DNA from: Siderastrea siderea
Taxonomy: Eukaryota; Cnidaria; Anthozoa; Scleractinia; Rhizangiidae
DNA length: 64,000 nt
Reading direction: 5' to 3'
NCBI GenBank assembly: GCA_964030785.1
Contig: OZ034968.1
Coordinates: forward strand, 63,896,899 to 63,960,898
This document shows positions 58,126-64,000 of this stretch, in pieces. A program made the translations under genes and the position numbers. Every line of letters starts with the position of its first letter. The first letter of the stretch is position 1. The notes below the pieces were generated by a model. The model was not told where the DNA came from. It saw only the letters and a program-made list of their open reading frames with translations, and searched no databases.

Positions 58126-58254
58126 TTAGTCTCCCGTGAAATACAAATCTTGCCAGGCGCTTGGGGACATTTGATTGCCGCTGGCCGCCCCCACCCCCGC
58201 CGGGGACACGGTATCGTACGATTGCGGAGGTTGACGGTCATCATCATCGGCCAT
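58126..58254 (-). CDS. Small acidic-start protein of 42 residues
   Basis: Starts MADDDDRQPPQ and ends LYFTGD. Contains SPAGVGAASGNQ, closely like the SPAGVGSPGNQ of the glycine-repeat protein next to it, so the two may derive from one duplicated gene or one broken one. A TATA box (CTATAAAG at 58293-58300) lies about 40 bases upstream and overlaps the stop codon of the ATPase gene. Length is short, so coding status is likely but not sure. Confidence 0.5.
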   Translation of the reverse strand: MADDDDRQPPQSYDTVSPAGVGAASGNQMSPSAWQDLYFTGD

Positions 58255-58292
58255 GGTTTGCTTTTCTCTTTTTACCTGTTCCAAAGGGCTCC

Positions 58293-58300
58293 CTTTATAG
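58293..58300 (-). promoter_or_regulatory. TATA box overlapping the ATPase stop codon
   Basis: CTATAAAG on the minus strand; the ATPase ends CGT-CTA-TAA, so the TAA is part of the box. It lies 39 bases before the ATG at 58254 and probably serves the 42-residue and glycine-repeat genes. Confidence 0.55.
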
Positions 58301-58948
58301 ACGTTTTTGATAGGTGCGAGTCCATCCTTCGTCTTTTAACAGGTGACTCAACACACGTTGTTGATCGGAGGAGGCCGGATGTAAATCCAAGACCAAATAC
58401 CCATACGGTCGTGTCGTGGCTTGATGAAACGTCTCCAACGTGTCTTTCCACGTGGTCGGAAACGATTGAAGCATGACATTGCGTACCCCTAATTGATCTC
58501 GGGGGTTCTTGAACGCCACAATGTAATGGGCATTGCGGGATATACTTTTCGCATAGCGACCCACGGGAAACATGTCTTGGCACAAGTAGAGCACCGTCAC
58601 CCCTTGATGATGCGAATGTTTGGTGAATAAATCCAACACGCGTTTATCGTGACTCCCTTCGTCCATTAAATCATCCAAGACCAGGACCCCCTGTCCTTGA
58701 GGAAACCATTGCACTAAGGCCTCATGATCGGGAATCCCTTCGTGAAACACCACCCCTTGATCTTGCATGCCTTGAAATCGATCTTGCCAGGCCCCATAAC
58801 AATAATGCAATTGGGTCGGTGGGGTGTCAAACAACTCCGGGTTGTCTACCAAGAGTTTTTCCGTAAACGCGGTTTTACCACATCCCGAAGGACCCACCAC
58901 CAAGATAGAGGAAGGCGTATGAAAACGAAACGGTTTCCCCGTTTGCAT
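58295..58948 (-). CDS. FtsK/HerA-type (A32-like) genome-packaging ATPase
   Basis: 217 residues. Walker A GPSGCGKT at 19-26, Walker B GVLVLDD at 87-93 (followed by LMDE), and the conserved VLYLCQDMFP and AFKNPRD segments of the Maverick/A32 packaging ATPases. This enzyme pumps the genome into the capsid in related double-jelly-roll viruses. Length is normal for the family. The gene precedes the tRNA-like gene; start ATG 58948 is the only one in a good place. Confidence 0.93.
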   Translation of the reverse strand: MQTGKPFRFHTPSSILVVGPSGCGKTAFTEKLLVDNPELFDTPPTQLHYCYGAWQDRFQGMQDQGVVFHEGIPDHEALVQWFPQGQGVLVLDDLMDEGSHDKRVLDLFTKHSHHQGVTVLYLCQDMFPVGRYAKSISRNAHYIVAFKNPRDQLGVRNVMLQSFPTTWKDTLETFHQATTRPYGYLVLDLHPASSDQQRVLSHLLKDEGWTRTYQKRL

Positions 58949-58970
58949 GATGATGACGAACTACCCTTAG

Positions 58971-58981
58971 AAAAAAAAAAA
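58971..58981 (-). terminator. Run of 11 T: RNA polymerase III terminator
   Basis: Eleven A on the plus strand, so eleven T on the minus strand, 14 bases after the 3' end of the tRNA-like gene. T runs of four or more end Pol III transcription. Confidence 0.7.
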
Positions 58982-58995
58982 GGCACCTTTTTATT

Positions 58996-59080
58996 GGAAT
59001 CGGTGGGACTCGAACCCACGCACGACCCTCCTCATGTATTCGAGGGGATCCAAAGGCTCTACCCACTGAGCTACGACTCC
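58996..59080 (-). tRNA. tRNA-like gene, anticodon not assignable
   Basis: Acceptor stem GGAGTCG / CGATTCC (seven pairs, one G-T), D arm GCTC-AGTGGGTA-GAGC with A box TAGCTCAGTGG, T arm GTGGG-TTCGAGT-CCCAC with a perfect B box. Between the D and T arms are 35 nt, about 13 more than a class I tRNA. They can fold as a long hairpin (TCCCCTC / GAGGAGGG, one bulge) or as a weak anticodon arm plus a CATG/CGTG variable arm. In neither is the anticodon certain. A Pol III terminator follows. Could be a functional tRNA with an intron, a type II tRNA, or a tRNA-like RNA. Confidence 0.75.
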
Positions 59081-59108
59081 GACACCAGTTTTTTCCAACA
59101 AATTTTAT

Positions 59109-59648
59109 TTAATGATTACATTGATGATACGGATGACAACAGAGTTGATACCATCTGGCTTCTTGGCCTACAATCAATTGTTGAAGGCGTTGACCGGCTT
59201 GATGGTCATTACTAACATAATCATGATCCGAAAACTCATTTAAAAACGCTTGCAAGGTCCGTCCACGGGCTTTGGCTTTCAAGTACAACAAGGCGTAATC
59301 ACCACAACTCTTGCTTGTAATGGCTTGGAGGGACTTGCCATTGGTCACTACATACTTCCAATGTTGGACAATCCAATCTCGTAACGGGGTCGCTTGCACG
59401 TACGTATCCAATGGCAAAGCATAACTGTCCAGGACTTCACACACCTTTCCATCCGTCCACACCGCTAACCAATGTTGTCCCGGTTGATCGTGTGGGTCGG
59501 TATTCACAATGTACCCTTGAGGGGTAGTCTTGACAGGACTCTTGGGTAAACGATCACAGGCCACCGTCCCGTAAAAGACCGGGTTCAATTGGGGGTCGTC
59601 TCGGGCTAAATAATCCAACTGCACATTATTCAAGGCCACATGTTCCAT
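59109..59648 (-). CDS. Adenain-like virion maturation protease
   Basis: 179 residues, cysteine protease of the adenovirus type (clan CE, related to Ulp1). Catalytic set in order: His59 in GQHWLAVW, Asp74 in EVLDSYA, Gln108 in KSLQAI, Cys115 in SKSCGDYALLYL. In related viruses it cuts core and capsid precursors, and the small basic proteins of this element carry matching motifs. Its start is two bases from the stop of the major capsid gene, so the two are probably on one transcript. Confidence 0.93.
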   Translation of the reverse strand: MEHVALNNVQLDYLARDDPQLNPVFYGTVACDRLPKSPVKTTPQGYIVNTDPHDQPGQHWLAVWTDGKVCEVLDSYALPLDTYVQATPLRDWIVQHWKYVVTNGKSLQAITSKSCGDYALLYLKAKARGRTLQAFLNEFSDHDYVSNDHQAGQRLQQLIVGQEARWYQLCCHPYHQCNH

Positions 59649-59650
59649 CT

Positions 59651-61051
59651 TTAGTGTTGGTAAATGTTATACAACACGGCTCCGTTCCTGTCAATCTCCA
59701 GCAAATTCTCAAATTCTCCATACACGAGTACGGTTATATTGACACCGGGGGCAGCTCCAAATTCCAAGACCAGTTGTAAATCACCTGTTTGCTTGGGGTT
59801 GAGGTTTTGACTGTCAGCACATCCATTGGCCACATTGTCAAACATGAACAAGGTACAATTTTTAGCTTGGCCCCAATCCAGCAGTTCTACCATATTGCCT
59901 TTCTTTTTACACCAGGCACCACTGGCTTGCAGAAAACGGAAGTAGCCTAGATTATCTCGGGTGCCATTGTTGTGCACTAACTGGAGGGTTTCATAAGGGT
60001 ACTCTTCTCCTCTGACAATCTGTTTAATGGACGTCAGACCAAATTTCTGGAAACAGAACGGATCTCGGGTCACATCTCCATTGAAGGCACGGCTGTCCAG
60101 TAACCCCACAATCAATCGGTCAGGTATTCTGTTTTGAAACAGGTTCGGGATATCAAAGCGGACCAGGTTGTTTTGCATGCTGAAGGTCCGGATTTCACTG
60201 CGGACGGTCGGGTAAGCCGCCACTTGGCCTTCATTGTGTCTTTTTTCAGATATGCTCTGGTAGATGGCGTCATTCAAACGCAGTTGACAGAGATGAAACC
60301 GTAGTTTCACATCCCCTTCCATCAATCGGCCAGCTAGAGCCACTCCATTCAAAAACAAGTTGGGGCCATTGAAATGAAATTTCATCTTGATTTCAATACC
60401 AGGCACCAACAGTTTGCCAGTGTGAAAGACTTCCAAGTGGGGGGTAAACACTAGACTGTGGGTGACACCTGCAGCATACTTCTCCACTTCGGCCGCAGAG
60501 GTATTGAAGGCCGCTTGATGATTAGGAGGCAGATCTTGCCAATGTTGATGGTTTCCTGCTTTGTCTGTGTTGGTGGCAGTCCATTCGGGTGGGAAATCCA
60601 CTTGATTGTACCATCCTTGGGGTCCTAACACGGTCTTGCCATCTTCTCGGTCATAATTCAGCAAGGTTTCCAGGTAAGCTTTGTAATGATACGTGTCGGA
60701 TTGTGGACTGATCAACGTGCCATTCAGCTGCAAGTCAATTTGTTTGATGATGGAATGGGCCAAATTATTGACGGGCCACAATTTCTCCGCGGCCACCAAG
60801 TTCGCACCATTCGCCTTTTTCAAACTCAATTCCATGGTAAAGTAACTGCGTCCCAAATCCACAAAATCGTCCAACCCTGGAATGATGAATTCCATGGGAT
60901 TGATACCCGTGGTGGTGGGTTGGATGGTGACCATGCGATAGGCATTGATGCTAATGTCGGTCGGTGGCACCTTGAAAATCCGTAAGGCAGGGTTGACGGT
61001 CCCTTCGGAACGCTCGTGAGCCGGGGCGGTTTGCGTACTCACGTCAGGCAT
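59651..61051 (-). CDS. Major capsid protein (double jelly-roll, hexon-like)
   Basis: 466 residues. The N-terminal pattern (PTDISINAYRMVTIQPTTTG) and the internal PGLDDFVDLGRSYFTMELS, WPVNNLAHSIIKQIDLQLNG and MKFHFNG are those of the animal Maverick/adintovirus major capsid protein, the family often labelled F54H12.2-like in animal genomes. It would form trimeric capsomers of an icosahedral shell. The frame is intact. A TATA box (61094-61102) lies 43 bases upstream, inside the end of the neighbouring gene. Confidence 0.92.
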   Translation of the reverse strand: MPDVSTQTAPAHERSEGTVNPALRIFKVPPTDISINAYRMVTIQPTTTGINPMEFIIPGLDDFVDLGRSYFTMELSLKKANGANLVAAEKLWPVNNLAHSIIKQIDLQLNGTLISPQSDTYHYKAYLETLLNYDREDGKTVLGPQGWYNQVDFPPEWTATNTDKAGNHQHWQDLPPNHQAAFNTSAAEVEKYAAGVTHSLVFTPHLEVFHTGKLLVPGIEIKMKFHFNGPNLFLNGVALAGRLMEGDVKLRFHLCQLRLNDAIYQSISEKRHNEGQVAAYPTVRSEIRTFSMQNNLVRFDIPNLFQNRIPDRLIVGLLDSRAFNGDVTRDPFCFQKFGLTSIKQIVRGEEYPYETLQLVHNNGTRDNLGYFRFLQASGAWCKKKGNMVELLDWGQAKNCTLFMFDNVANGCADSQNLNPKQTGDLQLVLEFGAAPGVNITVLVYGEFENLLEIDRNGAVLYNIYQH

Positions 61052-61053
61052 GT

Positions 61054-61281
61054 TTAACGTCGTCGAGTGGTACCCCGTCGTCGTCGTGAGGGGTTTTTAT
61101 AGCGTCGTCGTGCTAAACGTTGTCTCAAATCAAACCCGGGGACTCTCATCACCTCGGGACTCAACCAGCCACCACGTTGTCGTCGTCGTGGCATGAGTTT
61201 CCAAAACGGATACAGTCCACCCCATTGAGACAACCCTCGATTACTACGAATCCGTCGAGGTCGTGAATGCACGGGTTCCAT
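61054..61281 (-). CDS. Arg-rich small protein with QRGG site
   Basis: 75 residues. MPRRRQRGGWLSPEVMRVPG at residues 30-49 repeats the leader-plus-QRGG plan, and Q-W-G-G occurs at 19-22, so two cuts are possible; initiation at Met30 is also possible. The C-terminus is RRRRG-TTRRR. Resembles adenovirus core peptide precursors in plan only. It overlaps by one base with the next gene upstream. Confidence 0.65.
   Translation of the reverse strand: MEPVHSRPRRIRSNRGLSQWGGLYPFWKLMPRRRQRGGWLSPEVMRVPGFDLRQRLARRRYKNPSRRRRGTTRRR
61094..61102 (-). promoter_or_regulatory. TATA box of the major capsid gene
   Basis: CTATAAAAA on the minus strand, 43 bases before the MCP ATG at 61051. It lies in the codons for RYKNP of the neighbouring gene. 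Confidence 0.5.
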
Positions 61282-61616
61282 TAGACTCCCAAAATATCAC
61301 GTGCACGTTTGGTTTGTTTGGGAAATAAGGCAGTGGCTACACGCACGGCGTCTTTCACGTTCTTATGACTCAACGCTTTCTTGGCTTGTTTGGTGATTTC
61401 TTTTTTAAGGACGTCTTCGGCTTTGCGTTTGATACCTCGTGTTAACCCTGCATTCAATCCTCTCTTGATATTACTAGGTAGTTTTAAAGGATTTCGCGTG
61501 CTTTTAAGGCCTTGGAACCCACCACGCATCAGATCCGTCACCAACCCTTTGCCACTTTGACCATGTTGATCATACCACTCGTCGGTTCGAAATCGTGTCA
61601 AACTTCCCCCACGCAT
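61281..61616 (-). CDS. Basic protein with three candidate protease sites
   Basis: 111 residues. M-R-G-G at 1-4, Q-S-G-K-G at 20-24 and M-R-G-G at 30-33; the M-R-G-G form is the classical adenain pattern ((M/I/L)-x-G-G). The rest is Lys/Arg-rich and helical, ending RARDILGV. Looks like a precursor of a DNA-binding core protein. A TATA box lies upstream at 61671-61680. Confidence 0.65.
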   Translation of the reverse strand: MRGGSLTRFRTDEWYDQHGQSGKGLVTDLMRGGFQGLKSTRNPLKLPSNIKRGLNAGLTRGIKRKAEDVLKKEITKQAKKALSHKNVKDAVRVATALFPKQTKRARDILGV

Positions 61617-61670
61617 GGTGCCTTCTTCACCAGGGATAAACGTTTTGTTTAGGCTTTATGGGACTCCCCT

Positions 61671-61680
61671 TTTTATACCG
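61671..61680 (-). promoter_or_regulatory. TATA box upstream of the 111-residue gene
   Basis: CGGTATAAAA on the minus strand, 55 bases before the ATG at 61616, in a true intergenic gap. Confidence 0.6.
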
Positions 61681-61683
61681 TCA

Positions 61684-61875
61684 TCATCGTCGTCGTTTTT
61701 TCCGAAAAGCGGCTTCCAACCCTTTTTTAGCCCCGTAACTCGCGGCACCACTTGCGGCACCCAACGCCACAGCTTTTCCTCCAGCGATCAAGGCTGGAAT
61801 GAGGGCCGCCAGGGGCAAGAGACCCCCTCGTTGCCTTCTTCTTCTTCTCCTTCGACGCACTCTTGTCTTGGGCAT
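61684..61875 (-). CDS. Small Arg-rich, then hydrophobic protein with QRGG site
   Basis: 63 residues: Arg run, QRGG at 15-18, then a hydrophobic/amphipathic stretch (LLPLAALIPALIAGG) and a basic tail. Cleavage after GG would free a membrane-active peptide, as with adenovirus pVI-type products; this is inference. A TATA box precedes it at 61904-61913. Confidence 0.65.
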   Translation of the reverse strand: MPKTRVRRRRRRRRQRGGLLPLAALIPALIAGGKAVALGAASGAASYGAKKGLEAAFRKKRRR

Positions 61876-61903
61876 CTTTGTTTGTTTTCACAACTCTTGT
61901 TTT

Positions 61904-61913
61904 CTTTTTATAC
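61904..61913 (-). promoter_or_regulatory. TATA box upstream of the 63-residue gene
   Basis: GTATAAAAAG on the minus strand, about 30 bases before the ATG at 61875, in the short gap after the upstream gene's stop (61914). Confidence 0.65.
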
Positions 61914-62150
61914 TCACATGACGTTGCACGTAAACGATTCCCCCGCCCACCGTTTGCGTTTCCCACTTCGCATTTCTTCCATACGTTTCTTCGTTGATCT
62001 TAGGTAATTCTTTTTGGCTAACTTTTCTACCCCTTTGGTGATGGACCAAGCGGCCTTAGGAATCCCGGCAATCACCGCGTTGACCCCTTCCCCCGCTTGT
62101 GGACGCTGTAGTCGGCGTCGTCGTCGTCGTCGTCGTCTTTTCGGAGGCAT
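61914..62150 (-). CDS. Arg-rich small protein with QAGEG site
   Basis: 78 residues. MPPKR then a run of Arg, then QAGEG at 18-22 (Q-x-G-x-G form), then a short helical region (NAVIAGIPKAAWSITKG) and a basic C-terminus. Same plan as neighbours. A weak TATA-like ACATAAAAAA overlaps the stop codon of the gene upstream. Confidence 0.65.
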   Translation of the reverse strand: MPPKRRRRRRRRRLQRPQAGEGVNAVIAGIPKAAWSITKGVEKLAKKNYLRSTKKRMEEMRSGKRKRWAGESFTCNVM

Positions 62151-62183
62151 GATTGATTTGGGTTCCCTTCTCGTCTCTCTTTT

Positions 62184-63236
62184 TTATGTCTTTTTGAAGT
62201 GTAACGTGACAATGGTATGGCCTTCACCAAACTTGACCAAGTCTCCTCCGGCACCAATCGTTTCAGCCACTTGAACGTGAATGATTTCCACCACTTCGTT
62301 ACGAAGAGGTAGGTATTGAATGTGCAACGGTTCAAAGTACAGGGTGCCTCTGCCTTGTCGCTTGTACTGGATTTCACGCAACAAATCAGTCACGCGATTG
62401 CCCACCACACTGCTGCCTGCCACGTCGGAGTACACGTGCAACGTTCGTGTAGGGTCACCCACCACCGTACGAAACGCTACATTCAAATTGGTGAAACGCC
62501 AATTCACGCTGAAACTCAACCAAATCCACGTGGTCCCAGCACCATCCACGCTCACTTGATAATACTCCGGGTCGTCCTTGCTATTTCTTAATTCAATGTC
62601 ACTATTGTTGGGTACCTTGTCATCACGGAATTCCATGTTCAAGTTGGGTCCCAACTCATAGTTTCCTCCATCGTTTTTTTTAAACCATCCCATTTTTTCG
62701 GCCATGAGATGATGAATGGCAAAGTGAGGGACGAACATCGTCGTGTTGTCTTTGTATGGAAGCACGTACTTGTACCGCATGATATTGCGATTGTTCATGA
62801 TCAAATCCTCGCCGTCCCACTCAAAGGTGGTACACGTCTTCTTTCCCCGCTCCGCATACGGTGCGCCATAGTAGCCCATGTAAGCATAGTTCATACGTTG
62901 CCTCACCCAATGGAAAAAGGCTTTCATGAAGGTCACGCCATCCACAATGGAATCATCATGTTTCAAATCGTCCATTTTCATATTGAAGCTAAAGACCTTA
63001 CGTCCCGCGGAGGACGTCATTCGATAACAAGAGGTACCAAACACGAACTGATCCGATGGCAGCAGATTAAAAATGTTGACCCCCGTGTCCGGTAAGGAAA
63101 TGGCACTCAACCCCACTTGCCATCCACCTCCCGTGAGCTGTAACGGTTGAGGTAAACGAATCTTGAAGGAATTGGCTTGGTTGTTGGGAAATTCACGTCG
63201 GTTGGCATGACTGGGTAACGTCACGTAGAACGACAT
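62184..63236 (-). CDS. Putative minor capsid (penton-like) protein, copy 1
   Basis: 350 residues. Begins MSFYVTLPSHANRREFPNN with GGWQVGLSAISLPD near residue 37-50, the pattern of a family found in nearly all aquatic-animal Maverick elements. Proposed roles are minor capsid protein or vertex/spike protein; I did not confirm a jelly-roll. The C-terminal half (DLLREIQY, HIQYLPLRNEVVEI, KFGEGHTIVTLHFK) is shared with the next gene, so the two are tandem paralogues. Frame intact. Confidence 0.75.
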   Translation of the reverse strand: MSFYVTLPSHANRREFPNNQANSFKIRLPQPLQLTGGGWQVGLSAISLPDTGVNIFNLLPSDQFVFGTSCYRMTSSAGRKVFSFNMKMDDLKHDDSIVDGVTFMKAFFHWVRQRMNYAYMGYYGAPYAERGKKTCTTFEWDGEDLIMNNRNIMRYKYVLPYKDNTTMFVPHFAIHHLMAEKMGWFKKNDGGNYELGPNLNMEFRDDKVPNNSDIELRNSKDDPEYYQVSVDGAGTTWIWLSFSVNWRFTNLNVAFRTVVGDPTRTLHVYSDVAGSSVVGNRVTDLLREIQYKRQGRGTLYFEPLHIQYLPLRNEVVEIIHVQVAETIGAGGDLVKFGEGHTIVTLHFKKT

Positions 63237-63249
63237 GTTGTCTTCTTCT

Positions 63250-64000
63250 TCACACCGTCACTTCCCTTTTAAAGTGGAGGGTCAGGAGGGTACGCCCTTC
63301 ACCAAATTTCACCAGATCCCCATTGGTTTCGGCCATCTGGGTTTCGACGATTTCCACCACTTCGTTGCGTACTGGGATATATTGAATATGTCGAGGTTCA
63401 AAGTGCGTGGTATTTTGAGGCTGGTACTTGATTTCTCGTAAGAGATCGGTGATGCGGCCCCCTACCATACTGCTGGTCCCTACATCACAATACACGTGCA
63501 AAGGACGCGTGGAGGGAAATTCCAACGAGGGACGAAAGGTCTGGTTCACATTCACAAACCGCCAATTACACGTCATACTCAAGTTCAGATAATCCCCATC
63601 CACTTTCCAAAAGGCGGGCTTGTTGCTGCCATCCAGGACATCGGACGGGGTGGGAATGGAGTCCGTATGAAATTCTTGCAAGAGATTGGGCCCCAATCGA
63701 TACTGCCCGGGGGACACTTGTTCAATCCATCCCATTCTCAGCGCCAAGGTTCTGCCCCATAACACGCGTGCCACTTGTCGTTTGTAATCCACATTGACGG
63801 TATTCAACACCAAATCCCCTTCGGAGGTCCATTCAAACGTCGGGTACAATTTGACGCCATTGTCCTCGGCCCATTTGTTTTTGGGTTCGGTTTGTTTGGC
63901 ACGGGCTTGCACGTAACGGTACACCAGTTGATGAAAAAAGTGCGATCCCGTCGACGAGGCCAATTCCTTTCTCATATCTCGACCGTAGACAGTGAGTTCG
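63250..64000 (-). CDS. Putative minor capsid protein, copy 2, cut by the window edge
   Basis: The frame is open to the last base of the window; the 241 residues after the Met at 63975 match residues ~95-350 of the first copy (shared DLLREIKY, HIQYIPVRNEVVEI, VKFGEGRTLLTLHFK). The expected N-terminus (about 90-100 residues) lies outside. By eye the two copies share about half of their residues, so the duplication is old and both are kept. 13 bases separate the genes. Confidence 0.75.
   Translation of the reverse strand, partial: ELTVYGRDMRKELASSTGSHFFHQLVYRYVQARAKQTEPKNKWAEDNGVKLYPTFEWTSEGDLVLNTVNVDYKRQVARVLWGRTLALRMGWIEQVSPGQYRLGPNLLQEFHTDSIPTPSDVLDGSNKPAFWKVDGDYLNLSMTCNWRFVNVNQTFRPSLEFPSTRPLHVYCDVGTSSMVGGRITDLLREIKYQPQNTTHFEPRHIQYIPVRNEVVEIVETQMAETNGDLVKFGEGRTLLTLHFKREVTV

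Larger units (their letters stand above)
49544..64000. mobile_element. Maverick/Polinton (adintovirus-like) element, right end outside the window
   Basis: The block encodes the Maverick set: protein-primed PolB, FtsK/HerA-type packaging ATPase, adenain-like protease, double-jelly-roll major capsid protein and putative minor capsid proteins, with many small basic proteins. Genes are intronless, nearly all on the minus strand, with very short spacing or overlaps, and base composition is richer in G+C than the flanks. No retroviral-type integrase is present in the visible part. Left terminal repeat lies somewhere in 48841-49543. All long frames are intact. By gene content it is closest to animal adintoviruses/Polintons; it is an integrated copy and infectivity cannot be judged. 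Confidence 0.9.

Noticed and set aside
58996..59080. Assigning Gly (CCC) or Ser (CGA) to the tRNA-like gene
   Set aside because: Both need mismatched anticodon stems; the choice cannot be made by eye.
49544..64000. Integrase gene of the Maverick element
   Set aside because: No frame in the window shows integrase zinc-finger or DDE features; not claimed.

Overview
The window looks like anthozoan cnidarian nuclear DNA, probably a stony coral. Reasons: AT-rich intergenic DNA, GT-AG introns of animal type, a clear NK1-class homeobox gene, a short TIR-domain gene of cnidarian type, an intronless protein kinase, many small inverted-repeat elements, and an integrated Maverick/Polinton (adintovirus-like) element that fills the right-hand quarter. 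Everything here was read from the sequence by eye; exon structures rest on splice signals plus reading-frame continuity and no searches were run.

Layout. 1-10477: gene-free AT-rich DNA upstream of a homeobox gene. 10478-11805 (+): two-exon NK1/Nkx1 homeobox gene. 11806-19413: gene-free, with a hairpin (18161-18215) and a striking 772-bp spacerless palindrome (18397-19168). 19414-29727 (+): a 14-exon transposase-like gene whose last exon encodes a Ulp1-type cysteine protease; its seventh exon is split by a 304-bp inverted-repeat element (24799-25102). 29796-31619: 23 copies of a 23-nt microexon-like cassette, each with its own splice signals, followed by a short alternative terminal exon (31756-31851). 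32090-33342 (-): two-exon C2H2 zinc-finger gene. 34187-35317 (+): intronless protein kinase. 35318-42137: gene-free with hairpins and two MITE-like elements. 42257-46060 (-): 3' part of a TIR-domain gene whose stop codon lies in a minisatellite. 47364-48834: a foldback element with a nested retroposed fragment.

49544-64000: a Maverick/Polinton-type element, all genes but one on the minus strand and tightly packed. From left: protein-primed family B DNA polymerase, a small acidic protein on the opposite strand (shared promoter region), a parvovirus-type phospholipase A2 protein, several small conserved and arginine-rich proteins, a two-TM protein, a glycine-repeat protein, the FtsK/HerA-type packaging ATPase, a tRNA-like gene, an adenain-like protease, the double-jelly-roll major capsid protein, four arginine-rich or basic putative core/minor proteins, and two tandem paralogues of a putative minor capsid protein, the second cut by the window edge. 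No integrase is visible; it would have to lie to the right. The genes form a virion-building set: polymerase for protein-primed replication, ATPase for packaging, MCP and minor proteins for the capsid, and a protease. Eight small basic proteins carry Q-x-G-G or Q-x-G-x-G motifs (plus two M-R-G-G) that look like sites for that protease. All frames in the element are open and it looks young or intact over the visible part.
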